From assembly GCF_001484965.1 (NCBI RefSeq), contig NZ_LLYY01000026.1:1-64000 (forward strand): DNA of 64,000 nt, in the 5' to 3' direction. This document shows positions 9,958-18,893 of the stretch, in pieces. The number at the start of each line of letters is the position of its first letter. The first letter of the stretch is position 1. A program made the translations under genes and the position numbers. The notes below the pieces were generated by a model, which saw nothing but the letters and a program-made list of their open reading frames with translations, searched no databases and was not told where the DNA came from. The stretch comes from Shouchella shacheensis (lineage in GTDB: Bacteria > Bacillota > Bacilli > Bacillales > Bacillaceae_D).

Positions 9958-10437
9958 ATGATTCGGATTGGACAAGGATTTGATGTACATCGACTCGTGG
10001 AGGGGAGGCCGCTGATTCTAGGTGGAGTGACGATTCCCTATGAAAAGGGGTTGCTAGGCCACTCGGATGCGGATGTGCTGCTTCATACGATTACAGATGC
10101 AGCGCTTGGCGCCATAGGGGCGGGTGATCTTGGCAAGCATTTTCCTGACACGGACGAAGCGTTTAAGGACGCAGACTCTAAGGACCTCTTGCGTCAAGCC
10201 TGGTCACTTGTGAAAGAAGCAGGGTATAAAATTGGCAATGTGGACTGCACAGTGATGGCAGAAATGCCAAAGATGGCTCCGTACATCGGAGAGATGCGCA
10301 CACAAGTTGCCGAACTGCTGGAGACTGATGCAGCAAATGTAGGGGTAAAGGCGACAACAACAGAAAAGCTAGGGTTTACAGGCCGCGGTGAAGGAATTGC
10401 GGCCCAGGCAGTGCTTCTTCTTGTGAAGGCAGAGTAG
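9958..10437 (+). CDS. ispF: IspF, MEcPP synthase
   Basis: Fifth step of the MEP pathway: cyclises the diphosphocytidyl intermediate to 2-C-methyl-D-erythritol 2,4-cyclodiphosphate, releasing CMP. The 159 residues carry the zinc ligands Asp9, His11 and His43 and the signature HSDADVLLH (35-43). AAAGGAG at the end of ispD serves as its ribosome binding site. The family works as a trimer. Confidence 0.96.
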   Translation: MIRIGQGFDVHRLVEGRPLILGGVTIPYEKGLLGHSDADVLLHTITDAALGAIGAGDLGKHFPDTDEAFKDADSKDLLRQAWSLVKEAGYKIGNVDCTVMAEMPKMAPYIGEMRTQVAELLETDAANVGVKATTTEKLGFTGRGEGIAAQAVLLLVKAE

Positions 10438-10442
10438 CCTTT

Positions 10443-10471
10443 TTGTAGTTCTTGTGGTTTAATGCTAGAAT
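10443..10471 (+). promoter_or_regulatory. Candidate sigma-A promoter of gltX
   Basis: TTGTAG and TAGAAT are 17 bases apart, just after the ispF stop and 38 bases before the gltX start. Confidence 0.55.
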
Positions 10472-10509
10472 AGATGAAGAAATTGAGGACGACGGGAGTG
10501 TATAGCAGG

Positions 10510-11973
10510 ATGGCAAACGATGTACGCGTACGTTTTGCTCCGAGCCCAACCGGTCATTTGCATATAGGTGGCGCTCGCTCAGCACTGTTTAACTATTTGC
10601 TTGCCAAAAATACTGGAGGCACCTTTGTACTCCGGATTGAAGATACCGACCAGGCACGAAATGTGGAGACAGCGACAGAGAAACTGATGGAGAGTCTGAA
10701 GTGGCTTGGCCTCGAGTGGGATGAAAGTGTAGATACCGAGGGAGAATTCGGCCCGTATCGTTCGATGGAACGGATTGATATTTACAAGAAATACGTTGAT
10801 CAGCTTTTAGAAGAGAAGAAGGCCTATTACTGTTACATGACGGAAGAAGAGCTAGAGGCGGAGCGAGAAGCACAGAAAGTACGGGGCGAGATGCCGAAGT
10901 ACAGCGGGCGTGACCGCGATCTAACGGAAAAAGAGAGAGCGGCTTATGAAGCGAAGGGCATCGAGCCTGTGATTCGCTTCCGGGTCCCAGAAGGGCAGAC
11001 CGTGACATTTGCCGATGCTGTTCGTGAAGAGGTTTCCTTTGAAACGGAGGGAATCGGTGATTTCGTCATTGCCCGGAAAGATGGCGTGCCGATGTACAAC
11101 TTTGCCGTCGTTATCGATGACCATCTGATGAAAATCTCCCATGTGATCCGGGGGGAAGAGCATCTTTCCAATACGCCTAGGCAAGTGCTTTTATTTGAAG
11201 CATTTGGGTGGGAAGTCCCTACATTTGCGCACGCTTCGCTTATTTTGAATGCAGAACGTCAAAAGATGAGCAAGCGGGACGAGTCCATTATCCAATTCGT
11301 TGAACAGTATAGAGACCTTGGGTATATGCCAGAGGCGATTGTGAACTTTCTCGCGCTTCTTGGGTGGTCTCCGGTTGGCGAGGAAGAACGATTCTCCCTG
11401 CAAGAGCTCAGTGAACAGTTTAGTTTAGAACGTGTCTCCAAAGCACCTGCGGTTTTCGATACGGACAAGCTCGCCTGGATGAATAACCAGTATATGAAAC
11501 AGGCAGAGTTAGACACTGTCGTCGACCTTGCTCTCCCTCATTTAGTGGCAAGTGGCCGGGTTTCAGAGGAGCTAAACGAAGACCGCCTCGAGTGGGTTCG
11601 CCGCCTGATTGGACTGTACCAAGAACAGTTGCACTACGGGGCTGAAATTGTGGAGCTCACGGAATTGTTCTTTAAGCGAGAAATTGAGTATAATGAAGAA
11701 GCACTTCAGGTTTTGAATGAAGAACAAGTATCGGAAGTATTAACGCAATTTGACAAAGAGCTTGAAGAGGTGGAGTCGTTCACAGCCGCAGACATCAAAA
11801 AAGCGATTAAAGCGACACAGAAGGCGACAGGGCAAAAGGGCAAGAAGCTCTTTATGCCGATTCGAGTGGCTGTAAGTGGCCAAACCCATGGCCCAGAGCT
11901 TGGCGATACGATTGAGCTTCTCGGGAAAGCGGTGGTCTCCACACGTCTTCAGGCTGCTGTTCGTCCATCATAA
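10510..11973 (+). CDS. gltX: Glutamyl-tRNA synthetase
   Basis: Charges tRNA-Glu and, in Bacillaceae lacking GlnRS, also mischarges tRNA-Gln for later amidation. The 487 residues have the class I signatures [13 protein letters not shown] near the N-terminus and KMSKRD in the middle, then a helical anticodon-binding domain. ATG 10510 matches the usual [15 protein letters not shown] start; an upstream in-frame ATG at 10474 adds 12 unconserved residues. The order gltX-cysE-cysS is that of B. subtilis. Confidence 0.96.
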   Translation: MANDVRVRFAPSPTGHLHIGGARSALFNYLLAKNTGGTFVLRIEDTDQARNVETATEKLMESLKWLGLEWDESVDTEGEFGPYRSMERIDIYKKYVDQLLEEKKAYYCYMTEEELEAEREAQKVRGEMPKYSGRDRDLTEKERAAYEAKGIEPVIRFRVPEGQTVTFADAVREEVSFETEGIGDFVIARKDGVPMYNFAVVIDDHLMKISHVIRGEEHLSNTPRQVLLFEAFGWEVPTFAHASLILNAERQKMSKRDESIIQFVEQYRDLGYMPEAIVNFLALLGWSPVGEEERFSLQELSEQFSLERVSKAPAVFDTDKLAWMNNQYMKQAELDTVVDLALPHLVASGRVSEELNEDRLEWVRRLIGLYQEQLHYGAEIVELTELFFKREIEYNEEALQVLNEEQVSEVLTQFDKELEEVESFTAADIKKAIKATQKATGQKGKKLFMPIRVAVSGQTHGPELGDTIELLGKAVVSTRLQAAVRPS

Positions 11974-11984
11974 AAGGCAAAGCG

Positions 11985-12229
11985 TCGAAAGGGAAAAGTA
12001 AGATGTCGCGCACCTGCACAGAGAGAGTGGCCCCGGCTGAAAGTCACTTCAGAACGCGCATTTGAACATGCACCCTGGAGTCTTTTCTCGAACGTGTGAC
12101 TAGTAGAGAGAAGCGGTTGGCTGCGTTAAAAGCCGTTAAAGAGTGTAATGATTGTTATTACATCTGACAGAGTGGAACCGTGCAGTGGAATGCGCCTCTG
12201 TACCCGAGTGGGGTGCAGGGGCGTTCTTT
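11985..12229 (+). ncRNA. T-box riboswitch for cysteine tRNA
   Basis: Leader between gltX and cysE. The T-box core AGAGTGGAACCGTGC is at 12169-12183. A terminator stem pairs 12193-12205 with 12211-12223 and is followed by TTCTTTT. Upstream are stem-I-like segments, including AGAGAGAGTGG and GAACATGCACC, where TGC (12069-12071) fits a cysteine specifier. Uncharged tRNA-Cys should favour the antiterminator and turn on cysE-cysS. The 5' end is approximate. Confidence 0.88.
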
Positions 12230-12298
12230 TCGTTTAGGAGAAAAAGCGGCCGAATCTTCTTTGTCTATGAAGAGTTTAAAGAGGGGAGGGAAGGGCAT

Positions 12299-12961
12299 AT
12301 GAGTATTTGGCGCACGCTTATGAACGACGTTGATGTCGTGTTCGATCAAGACCCAGCGGCAAGAAACCGGCTTGAGGTTATTTTTACGTACTCAGGGGTT
12401 CATGCCATTTGGAGTCATCGTCTCGCTCACTGGCTCTGGGGGAAAAAGGTCTTTTTTCTGGGTAGGCTTCTGTCACAAATCAGTCGCTTCTTCACGGGCA
12501 TCGAAATTCATCCGGGCGCTGTGATTGGCCAGCGTGTCTTTATTGACCATGGGATGGGCGTGGTGATTGGAGAGACGTGTGAAATTGGCAACAACGTGAC
12601 GATTTTTCAAGGGGTCACGCTCGGAGGAACAGGAAAGGAAAAAGGAAAACGTCATCCGACTGTTGAAGACGGAACCCTTATTGCCTCTGGTGCAAAGGTA
12701 TTAGGCTCTTTCACCATTGGGAAAGAAGCTCGTATCGGTGCAGGTTCCGTCGTCCTTAACGAAGTTCCACCCCATTCGACGGTGGTTGGAATTCCTGGCC
12801 GGATAGTTGTCCAGAATGGAGTGAAAGTAGACCGAGCTCACTCGCTCGACCACGATCGGTTGCCAGACCCGGTGGCGGACAAATTGAAAGAGCTTGAAGC
12901 TGAATTAGAGAAGCTAAAAACGGAATACGATGAACTGCGAAAAAGCAGCATCATGGACTAG
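12299..12961 (+). CDS. cysE: Serine O-acetyltransferase
   Basis: Makes O-acetylserine, the carbon skeleton for cysteine, from serine and acetyl-CoA. The 220 residues consist of an N-terminal helical part and a left-handed beta-helix of hexapeptide repeats, with HPGAVIG, DHGMGVVIGE and GGTGKEKGKRHPT typical of the family. ATG 12299 is chosen because GAGGGGAGGG precedes it; the longer frame reads back into the T-box. First gene after the riboswitch. Confidence 0.95.
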   Translation: MSIWRTLMNDVDVVFDQDPAARNRLEVIFTYSGVHAIWSHRLAHWLWGKKVFFLGRLLSQISRFFTGIEIHPGAVIGQRVFIDHGMGVVIGETCEIGNNVTIFQGVTLGGTGKEKGKRHPTVEDGTLIASGAKVLGSFTIGKEARIGAGSVVLNEVPPHSTVVGIPGRIVVQNGVKVDRAHSLDHDRLPDPVADKLKELEAELEKLKTEYDELRKSSIMD

Positions 12962-13022
12962 TCTATTGTCTATGATGTAGTAGAGAGCACGAGGCAATCA
13001 AAGCGGAAGGGACGAACGAACC

Positions 13023-14417
13023 ATGATCCGGCTGTTTAACAGTTTAACGAAACAAAAAGAAACTTTTGTGCCAATCGAAGAAGGCAAGGTAAGCATGTAC
13101 TTCTGTGGACCAACGGTATACAACTACATCCATATCGGAAATGCTAGACCACCGATCGTCTATGACATGGTGCGCCGTTACCTGCAGTACAGAGGCTATG
13201 AGGTAACGTTTGTGTCCAACTTTACAGACGTGGACGATAAGATCATTCGCGTTGCGGCTGAACTTGGGGAGGGAGTGTTTGATGTCGCCGAGCGCTTTAT
13301 TGACGCCTACCACTCGGATACAGAAGCGCTTAATGTAAAAGAGGCCGATATCCACCCGCGTGTAACCAACACGATGGAAGAGATCCTCTCGTTTATTCAA
13401 AAGCTCGAGGAAAAAGGGTTTGCGTACGCTTCAAGTGGAGATGTCTATTTCCGAACGCGCAAGTTTGACACCTACGGCAAGCTCTCTGGCCAGCCGCTTG
13501 ATGAGCTTAGAAGCGGAGCCAGAGTGGATGTTGACGAGCGAAAGGAAGACGCTCTTGATTTTGTTCTCTGGAAAGGGGCGAAAGAGGGAGAAATCTCCTG
13601 GGAGAGCCCGTGGGGATTAGGGCGACCAGGTTGGCATATTGAATGTTCAGCGATGATCAAAAAAAATCTAGGGGAAACGATTGATATTCATGCAGGAGGA
13701 AAAGACTTGACGTTTCCTCATCATGAGAATGAAATTGCTCAATCCGAAGCACTTACCGGAAAAAAACTAGCGAATTATTGGATGCACAACGGCTTTGTTA
13801 ACATAAACAACGAGAAAATGTCGAAATCCCTCGGAAACTTCTTGCTTGCACGTGACATCGTTCAACAGCATTCGCCAGAAGTTGTGCGGTTCTTCATGCT
13901 CACGGCCCATTACCGGACGCCGATCAATTTTAGCGATGAATTGCTTGAAGGGGCGAAGGCTGGGCTTGAGCGACTGCGGACAGCGGTCACTTCTCTAGAG
14001 CATCGGTTAAGTGAAACGATCGATCTCGGTGAGGTGGCAGGCTGGGTCGAGCAAAACGCTGAGACGAAGAAGCGTTTCATCGAAGCGATGGACGATGACT
14101 TTAACAGCGCGAACGGTATTAGCGTTTTGTTTGATTTGGCGAAGGAAGCGAATCGGTACACGCGCGAAGAGCAAACGTCGAAACAGGTGCTTGAGTCCTT
14201 TCTCACCTTGTTCGATGAAATCGCAGGCGTGCTAGGAATTTCGCTTCGTGCAGAAACGGAATTGCTGGATGAAGACATAGACGCACTGATCGAGGAGCGC
14301 AATGAAGCACGCAGGCGACGGAATTTTGCACGTGCTGATGAAATTCGCGATGAGTTAAAGGAACAACAGATTATCCTTGAAGATACACCTCAAGGCGTTC
14401 GCTGGAAGCGAGGGTGA
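13023..14417 (+). CDS. cysS: Cysteinyl-tRNA synthetase
   Basis: Class I synthetase charging tRNA-Cys. The 464 residues show [15 protein letters not shown] near 28-42 (the HIGH signature, with a zinc-binding Cys just before), GWHIECSAM, and [10 protein letters not shown] (the KMSKS loop), then a C-terminal anticodon domain. It shares the T-box with cysE, so supply and use of cysteine are controlled together. The stop is one base from the mrnC start. Confidence 0.96.
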   Translation: MIRLFNSLTKQKETFVPIEEGKVSMYFCGPTVYNYIHIGNARPPIVYDMVRRYLQYRGYEVTFVSNFTDVDDKIIRVAAELGEGVFDVAERFIDAYHSDTEALNVKEADIHPRVTNTMEEILSFIQKLEEKGFAYASSGDVYFRTRKFDTYGKLSGQPLDELRSGARVDVDERKEDALDFVLWKGAKEGEISWESPWGLGRPGWHIECSAMIKKNLGETIDIHAGGKDLTFPHHENEIAQSEALTGKKLANYWMHNGFVNINNEKMSKSLGNFLLARDIVQQHSPEVVRFFMLTAHYRTPINFSDELLEGAKAGLERLRTAVTSLEHRLSETIDLGEVAGWVEQNAETKKRFIEAMDDDFNSANGISVLFDLAKEANRYTREEQTSKQVLESFLTLFDEIAGVLGISLRAETELLDEDIDALIEERNEARRRRNFARADEIRDELKEQQIILEDTPQGVRWKRG

Positions 14418-14418
14418 G

Positions 14419-14850
14419 ATGAAAAAAGCCAACTCAAGTACAGACTGGCGCCAGTTAAACGGTCTTGCACTCGCTTATATGGGGGACGCAGTATTTGAAA
14501 TGCACGTCCGCTATGAATTGCTCGCTCGTGGGAAAGTTCGACCAAACCGACTGCATAGGGAAGCAACCTCTTTCGTTTCAGCAAAGGCACAGGCAAACAT
14601 CTTGTACCGCCTTGAAAATGCCGGTCTCTTGAGGGAAGAGGAGCTGGCGGTGGTCCGCCGAGGTCGTAATGCAAAATCTCATACCGTGCCTAAAAACACA
14701 GACGTAGCAACCTATCGAAACTCAACAGGCTTTGAAGCACTCTTAGGTTATCTCTATGTCACGGACAAGGAAGAGCGTCTAGATGAGATTCTAGAGGCGG
14801 CCATGCAAGGAGCTTTTGAGATTGAAGGAGAGAATCAACATGAAAAATGA
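14419..14850 (+). CDS. mrnC: Mini-ribonuclease III
   Basis: Processes the ends of 23S rRNA precursor in Bacillus. The 143 residues form a single RNase III catalytic domain ([19 protein letters not shown] near 11-29) without the usual C-terminal double-stranded RNA-binding domain, which defines the Mini-III group. ATG 14419 is one base after the cysS stop; an in-frame ATG at 14377 lies inside cysS and is not needed. It overlaps rlmB by 11 bases. Confidence 0.93.
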   Translation: MKKANSSTDWRQLNGLALAYMGDAVFEMHVRYELLARGKVRPNRLHREATSFVSAKAQANILYRLENAGLLREEELAVVRRGRNAKSHTVPKNTDVATYRNSTGFEALLGYLYVTDKEERLDEILEAAMQGAFEIEGENQHEK

Positions 14851-15598
14851 GTCGAAGGGTGAAATGATTATTGGAAAAAACCCGGTCATAGAGGCGATTA
14901 AATCCGGGCACACGATTCATAAACTATGGATTGCTGACAACTCTGGGAAGGGGCAAATGGGAAAGTTGATTACGCTCGCTAAACAACATGGAGTGATTAT
15001 ACAAAACGCCCCTAAACGAAAGCTGGAGCAGCTTGTTGGTAATGCGAACCATCAGGGAGTCGTGGCTTCCGTTGCCGCCTATGAGTATGCCTCCATCAAT
15101 GATCTGTTCAGGCGAGCCGAAGAAAAACGAGAGGACCCCTTCTTTCTTGTCCTTGATGAGATTGAGGACCCGCACAATTTAGGTTCCATTATGAGAACGG
15201 CGGATGCAATCGGTGCCCATGGCATTATTATTCCCAAACGACGTTCGGTCGGACTCACGCAAACGGTAGCAAAAGCCTCAACCGGAGCGATTGAGTATGT
15301 TCCTGTCGTGAGAGTGACGAACCTTGCACGGACGATGGATGAATTAAAAGGGCGGGGCGTTTGGTTTGCTGGAACGGATGCCGAGGCGAGCGATGATTAT
15401 AGCAAGGCTTCCTTTGATTTACCTCTTGGTTTGGTCATTGGAAGTGAAGGAAAAGGAATGAGCCGGCTAACAAAAGAGAAGTGCGACTTTCTCCTTAGCA
15501 TCCCGATGCGCGGGAATGTCACCTCGCTGAATGCTTCTGTGGCGGCTAGTCTACTCATGTACGAAGTGTACCGCAAACGCATGAGATCTGGAGAATAG
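14840..15598 (+). CDS. rlmB: 23S rRNA 2'-O-ribose methyltransferase, RlmB family
   Basis: SPOUT-class methyltransferase. The 252 residues have an N-terminal RNA-binding domain ([14 protein letters not shown] near 10-23), then the knotted catalytic domain with [17 protein letters not shown] and the C-terminal [23 protein letters not shown] inside mrnC serves ATG 14840. B. subtilis calls this gene yacO/rlmB. The methylated site is assigned only by family. Confidence 0.9.
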   Translation: MKNESKGEMIIGKNPVIEAIKSGHTIHKLWIADNSGKGQMGKLITLAKQHGVIIQNAPKRKLEQLVGNANHQGVVASVAAYEYASINDLFRRAEEKREDPFFLVLDEIEDPHNLGSIMRTADAIGAHGIIIPKRRSVGLTQTVAKASTGAIEYVPVVRVTNLARTMDELKGRGVWFAGTDAEASDDYSKASFDLPLGLVIGSEGKGMSRLTKEKCDFLLSIPMRGNVTSLNASVAASLLMYEVYRKRMRSGE

Positions 15599-15600
15599 CG

Positions 15601-16113
15601 ATGAAGGATATTTTGCTTGTCGATGGCTACAACATCATAGGTGCATGGCCATCCCTGCAGGCACTTAAGGAGTCAGATTTAAGCCTTGCAAGGGACAAGC
15701 TCGTTGACTTAATGGCTGAATATGCAGCGTATACAGGCGAGGAAGTCAAGGTCGTGTTTGATGCGCACATGGTTTCTGGGGTTGGAAAGGCCTACCATCA
15801 ACACCGGGTCGATGTCATCTATACACGGAAGAAAGAAACGGCTGATGAGCGGATTGAGAAGCTGGTTCATGACTTAAAGCGGATCGACCGTCGCATTCAT
15901 GTGGCCACATCTGACTTTGCGGAGCAATCCTTGATTTTCGGCAGTGGTGCTTTGCGTAAGTCTGCTCGTGAGCTTTTCATTGACACTGAGCTTGCGACAA
16001 AGGGTATCGACAAAATCGTACAAAAAACGCGAAATCGACAGAAATCGACAAAATTACAGCTTACGGATGAAATTGCTGAAACTTTTGAGAGATGGCGTCG
16101 AGGGAACAAATAG
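15601..16113 (+). CDS. rae1: Rae1 (YacP), ribosome-dependent NYN-domain mRNA endonuclease
   Basis: The B. subtilis protein enters the ribosome A site and cleaves mRNA. The 170 residues begin with ILLVDGYNIIGAWP (3-16), the metal-binding start of the NYN/PIN-like fold, and contain conserved acids near VVFDAHMV and VATSDFAEQ. The ATG is two bases after the rlmB stop, so it is translationally coupled to an rRNA modification gene. Confidence 0.9.
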   Translation: MKDILLVDGYNIIGAWPSLQALKESDLSLARDKLVDLMAEYAAYTGEEVKVVFDAHMVSGVGKAYHQHRVDVIYTRKKETADERIEKLVHDLKRIDRRIHVATSDFAEQSLIFGSGALRKSARELFIDTELATKGIDKIVQKTRNRQKSTKLQLTDEIAETFERWRRGNK

Positions 16114-16117
16114 CAGG

Positions 16118-16147
16118 TTGACCAGTTAGAAATTTGTGCTATATACT
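16118..16147 (+). promoter_or_regulatory. Candidate sigma-A promoter of sigH
   Basis: TTGACC and TATACT, 18 bases apart, lie between the rae1 stop and sigH. In B. subtilis sigH is transcribed by sigma-A and repressed by AbrB; I could not identify an AbrB site. Confidence 0.65.
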
Positions 16148-16200
16148 GAAAATAACTTTTCACAACATTAAGTCGAGGCTAACGCGAGGGGTGAAACGTT

Positions 16201-16863
16201 TTGAGCGCAAAACTATTTGAGGAACCTGTAATCTTCACAGAGAGGCATTTTGCTGAATGGGAGGACGATCTCATCATTCATGAGGTGCACAACGGAAACA
16301 CGCTGGCCCTGGAACATCTGATTTCGAAGTACAAGAGTTTTGTTCGCGCAAAAGCGCGGTCGTATTTTCTCATTGGAGCTGACCACGAAGACATCGTGCA
16401 AGAAGGAATGATTGGGCTCTATAAAGCTGTCCGGGACTTCAAAGGGGACAAGCTGTCGTCCTTTAAGGCATTTGCTGAGCTATGTATTACCCGTCAAATT
16501 ATTACGGCCATTAAAACGGCTACGCGCCAAAAGCATATCCCTCTCAATTCATATGTATCCTTGGACAAGCCTCTTTATGACGAGGAGTCAGAGAGGACGC
16601 TTCTAGATGTGATTTGCGGAAACCGTGTCACGGATCCGGAGGAACTGCTCATCAACCAAGAGGAGTTCGCTTTCATCGAAGGGAAAATGAGTGAAATCTT
16701 AAGTGAGCTGGAACGACAAGTTCTCACGCTTTACTTAGATGGTCGGACGTACCAGGAGATTTCCGTGGACCTAGACCGGCATGTGAAATCGATTGATAAC
16801 GCTCTCCAACGGGTAAAGCGTAAGCTGGAGCGTTATGTAGAACTGAAAAGTGTTGTCTTATAA
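16201..16863 (+). CDS. sigH: RNA polymerase sigma-H
   Basis: Sigma factor for the switch from growth to sporulation and competence. The 220 residues carry region 2 (FVRAKARSYFLIGADHEDIVQEG, about 44-66), the DNA-contacting segment ITRQIITAIKTATRQKHIP, and region 4 with LYLDGRTYQEISVDLDRHVKSIDNAL. The start is TTG 16201; the first 20 residues are poorly conserved. It has its own promoter and terminator and sits directly before secE-nusG as in B. subtilis. Confidence 0.96.
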   Translation: MSAKLFEEPVIFTERHFAEWEDDLIIHEVHNGNTLALEHLISKYKSFVRAKARSYFLIGADHEDIVQEGMIGLYKAVRDFKGDKLSSFKAFAELCITRQIITAIKTATRQKHIPLNSYVSLDKPLYDEESERTLLDVICGNRVTDPEELLINQEEFAFIEGKMSEILSELERQVLTLYLDGRTYQEISVDLDRHVKSIDNALQRVKRKLERYVELKSVVL

Positions 16864-16869
16864 GGGGGA

Positions 16870-16900
16870 GATGGTGCCTGATCGGGTGCCGTCTTTTTTT
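16870..16900 (+). terminator. Terminator after sigH
   Basis: GATGGTGCC pairs with GGTGCCGTC (with G-U pairs), followed by seven T. Confidence 0.85.
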
Positions 16901-16942
16901 GAAGAGGACTCGAGGTGTGTAAAATATAAGGCATTGCTGTTA

Positions 16943-16990
16943 CCGGATCTCCAAAATCCTCGCTCCTGCCCAACCCGCCCCCGCTTTTCT
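16943..16990 (+). repeat. Family A repeat, right-arm fragment
   Basis: Only the 3' part of an A2-type copy: GGATCTCCAAAATCCTCGCTCC, then CAACCCGCCCCCGCTTTTC. The left arm is missing. It lies five bases in front of a full copy. Confidence 0.75.
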
Positions 16991-16993
16991 GTG

Positions 16994-17116
16994 TGTCTAG
17001 CTGCGGCGGGTAGGAGCTTCGGGATTTTTCGCTCCGCTAGCGAAATCCAAGATCGGGATTTCTTTTATCGGGTCTCCAAAATCCTCGCTCCTGTTCGACC
17101 CGCCTCCGCCTTTCTG
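16994..17116 (+). repeat. Family A inverted repeat, copy 3
   Basis: Full plus-strand copy. Outer arms GGCGGGT/ACCCGCC, AGGAGC/GCTCCT, GGATTTT/AAAATCC and GAAATCC/GGATTTC all pair. The right core reads TTATCGGG (A2), but the left core reads CTCCGCTAG and does not match it. Confidence 0.87.
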
Positions 17117-17121
17117 TGTCA

Positions 17122-17150
17122 TTGACACTTTTTTTGTGCTGTGCTAGAGT
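17122..17150 (+). promoter_or_regulatory. Promoter for the L33/secE region
   Basis: TTGACA and TAGAGT are 17 bases apart. The -35 sits in a perfect inverted repeat, GTGTCA-T-TGACAC (17116-17128). A second -10-like TATAGT is at 17165-17170. Confidence 0.65.
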
Positions 17151-17181
17151 CAAAGAGTATGTGCTATAGTAGCGGGGTGCC

Positions 17182-17335
17182 GTGTTGAACAAGAAATGCA
17201 GTACGGGCTTGCGATGTTTGTAAGTCTTGTAATTATGCAATGCCTAAACAAAATCAATGCGATGTGAGCCGCCTAGAGGTGAAGAAGTTTTGCAAACGAT
17301 GTACCGCTCATACGATTCATCTCGAAACGATTTAG
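17182..17335 (+). pseudogene. rpmG: Ribosomal protein L33, interrupted by a one-base frameshift
   Basis: From GTG 17182/TTG 17185 the frame reads M-N-K-K and soon meets a stop (TAA at 17221). If one base near 17197 is skipped, it continues in the next frame as a 49-residue L33 with CxxC pairs (ACDVC and FCKRC) and the family C-terminus RLEVKKFCKRCTAHTIHLET, ending at 17335. The first cysteine would then be residue 9, as in B. subtilis RpmGB. The position before secE is also right. It may be a decayed gene, a sequencing error or a shifted gene; other L33 copies are usual in Bacillaceae. Confidence 0.78.
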
Positions 17336-17361
17336 TTGAACTAAAGAGCGGTTCTTTTTTT
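17303..17361 (+). terminator. Possible terminator overlapping the L33 3' end
   Basis: ACCGCTC (17303) can pair with GAGCGGT (17346), enclosing a TTTAG/CTAAA hairpin at 17331-17345, and a seven-T run follows. The large loop makes it uncertain. Confidence 0.45.
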
Positions 17362-17394
17362 ATTGGTGCGATTTAATGATACGGCTATTCATTC

Positions 17395-17437
17395 GATAGA
17401 CGCTAGCCTTATGAAAGGCGTCTATCTTGTCTATAAT
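17395..17437 (+). promoter_or_regulatory. Hairpin and -10 element before secE
   Basis: GATAGACGC (17395-17403) and GCGTCTATC (17418-17426) pair perfectly. TATAAT follows at 17432-17437, 30 bases before the secE start. No good -35 is visible at 16-18 bases, so either an activator is needed or this is not an independent promoter. Confidence 0.45.
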
Positions 17438-17466
17438 GTGTAGTGCTGGAGGTGTACGGAAACATC

Positions 17467-17658
17467 ATGGCTAGCGAGAAAAAAGGACCTGTAACGTTCT
17501 TGAAAAGTGTTGGACAAGAAATGAAACGTGTGACTTGGCCGACGCAAAAGGAACTGACAAGGTATACACTTGTAGTACTGGCCACGCTTGCTTTTATGGT
17601 CGCTTTCTTTTATGTTGTGGACCTTGGTATTTCAGAACTTGTCCAGCTTCTACTTTAA
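17467..17658 (+). CDS. secE: SecE, preprotein translocase subunit
   Basis: Small essential partner of SecY in the membrane channel. The 63 residues have a basic cytoplasmic start with the family motif VGQEMKRVTWPTQKEL (about 14-29) and one membrane helix (about 35-57). ATG 17467 gives the normal length; the in-frame GTG 17443 lies before the GGAGGTG. nusG follows after 57 bases. Confidence 0.93.
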   Translation: MASEKKGPVTFLKSVGQEMKRVTWPTQKELTRYTLVVLATLAFMVAFFYVVDLGISELVQLLL

Positions 17659-17715
17659 TAGTGAACAGCATAAGTAGCAGCGAAAAAGGAGGGAAGGACT
17701 CAACCGTCCTGAACA

Positions 17716-18252
17716 ATGGAGAAAAATTGGTTTGTAGTGCACACATATTCTGGCTACGAGAACAAGGTGAAAACCAATCTTGAAAAACGAGTAGAGTCGA
17801 TGGAAATGACGGACAACATTTTTCGAGTACTTGTTCCGGTGGAAGAAGAAACAGAAACAAAGAATGGAAAAACGAAGCAAGTGACACGCAAGGTGTTCCC
17901 AGGCTATGTGTTAGTGGAAATGGTCATGACGGATGATTCCTGGTACGTGGTTCGTAATACGCCGGGGGTCACAGGGTTTGTCGGATCAGCAGGAGCTGGA
18001 TCCAAGCCAACCGCGCTTATGCCAGATGAAGTGGACAATATCCTCAGGCAAATGGGTGAAAATGAGCTTCATACAGAGGTCGACTTTGACATAAAAGAAT
18101 CAGTGAAGGTGAAAACGGGGCCATTTGCAGATTTTGTTGGCACGATTGAAGAAATTCAAGTGGAGAAGAAAAAGTTAAAAGTCCATGTTAATATGTTCGG
18201 TCGTGAAACGCCGATTGAACTAGAGTTTAATCAGGTCGAAAAGATTTCTTAA
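17716..18252 (+). CDS. nusG: NusG, transcription elongation factor
   Basis: Binds RNA polymerase, affects pausing and termination, and links to the ribosome. The 178 residues have the NGN domain (KNWFVVHTYSGYENKVK at 3-19; FPGYVLVEM further on) and a C-terminal KOW domain (VKTGPFADFVGTIEEI, about 130-145). Its position secE-nusG-rplK is conserved across bacteria. Confidence 0.97.
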   Translation: MEKNWFVVHTYSGYENKVKTNLEKRVESMEMTDNIFRVLVPVEEETETKNGKTKQVTRKVFPGYVLVEMVMTDDSWYVVRNTPGVTGFVGSAGAGSKPTALMPDEVDNILRQMGENELHTEVDFDIKESVKVKTGPFADFVGTIEEIQVEKKKLKVHVNMFGRETPIELEFNQVEKIS

Positions 18253-18324
18253 AAACAGCTTGATCTTTGGGCTTTTTGGTGATAAGATTCTCATGTTTAG
18301 TATGGAATATCCAAACTACGCAGT

Positions 18325-18352
18325 CGGATGCGCAGCTAGCATCCGTTTTTTT
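18325..18352 (+). terminator. Terminator or attenuator between nusG and rplK
   Basis: CGGATGC and GCATCCG pair around GCAGCTA, followed by seven T. No promoter is visible between it and rplK, so the L11-L1 genes must be reached by readthrough or from a weak promoter upstream (TTGGTG-16-TAGTAT at 18276-18303). That makes it a candidate attenuator. Confidence 0.75.
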
Positions 18353-18354
18353 GA

Positions 18355-18388
18355 GTGGGAGGGTGCGCGCGTAGTACCCGGGAACCAC
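18355..18388 (+). ncRNA. L1-binding-site-like hairpin before rplK
   Basis: GUGG (18355), GA, GGGU (18361) pair with ACCC (18376) and CCAC (18385), leaving an asymmetric internal loop. A related motif precedes rplA. Ribosomal protein L1 is known to repress the L11 operon by binding such a site in the leader. Assignment here is by structure and position only. Confidence 0.55.
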
Positions 18389-18414
18389 ATCACGGACTTA
18401 AGGAGGTGTGTCAC

Positions 18415-18840
18415 GTGGCTAAAAAGGTAATCAAAATGGTTAAATTGCAAATTCCTGCGGGTAAAGCCAATCCGGCACCACCAGTTGGACCGGCACTCGG
18501 TCAAGCAGGTGTGAACATCATGGGATTCTGTAAAGAATTTAACGCTCGTACGTCTGATCAGGCGGGTCTTATCATTCCAGTTGAAATCACTGTGTTTGAA
18601 GATCGCTCGTTTACATTCATTACAAAAACGCCACCAGCTGCAGTTCTTCTTAAGAAAGCAGCAGGAATCGAGTCTGGTTCTGGTGAGCCAAACCGCAATA
18701 AAGTTGCAACGGTTAAGCGCGATCAAGTACGCGAAATCGCTGAAACGAAAATGCCGGATTTGAATGCGGCGAATGTCGATAATGCAATACGCATGGTAGA
18801 GGGTACGGCTCGCAGCATGGGTATTACGATTGAAGACTAA
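18415..18840 (+). CDS. rplK: Ribosomal protein L11
   Basis: Part of the GTPase centre of the 50S subunit; also needed for RelA activation by stalled ribosomes. The 141 residues include the proline-rich hinge region [19 protein letters not shown] (about 15-33) and a C-terminal rRNA-binding domain. GTG 18415 is the start, seven bases after AAGGAGGTG and where the family begins ([12 protein letters not shown]). Confidence 0.97.
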   Translation: MAKKVIKMVKLQIPAGKANPAPPVGPALGQAGVNIMGFCKEFNARTSDQAGLIIPVEITVFEDRSFTFITKTPPAAVLLKKAAGIESGSGEPNRNKVATVKRDQVREIAETKMPDLNAANVDNAIRMVEGTARSMGITIED

Positions 18841-18854
18841 TGAGTCCGTTTGCT

Positions 18855-18888
18855 GAAAGGTTGCGCTCGTCTAGGGTCGCAGCCTTTC
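18855..18888 (+). other. Hairpin between rplK and rplA
   Basis: GAAAGGTTGCG and CGCAGCCTTTC pair with one mismatch. No T-run follows, so it is more likely an RNA processing or stability element than a terminator. Confidence 0.5.
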
Positions 18889-18893
18889 AAATA

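Noticed and set aside
16850-17125. 91-codon open frame after sigH
   Set aside because: It overlaps the sigH terminator and consists of translated family A repeats (SCPTRPRF and similar), not a protein family.
7743-17437. Exact 14-base match ATCTTGTCTATAAT before yacL and before secE
   Set aside because: A few exact 14-base matches are expected by chance in 64 kb, and most of this one is a -10 element. No shared regulator can be argued.
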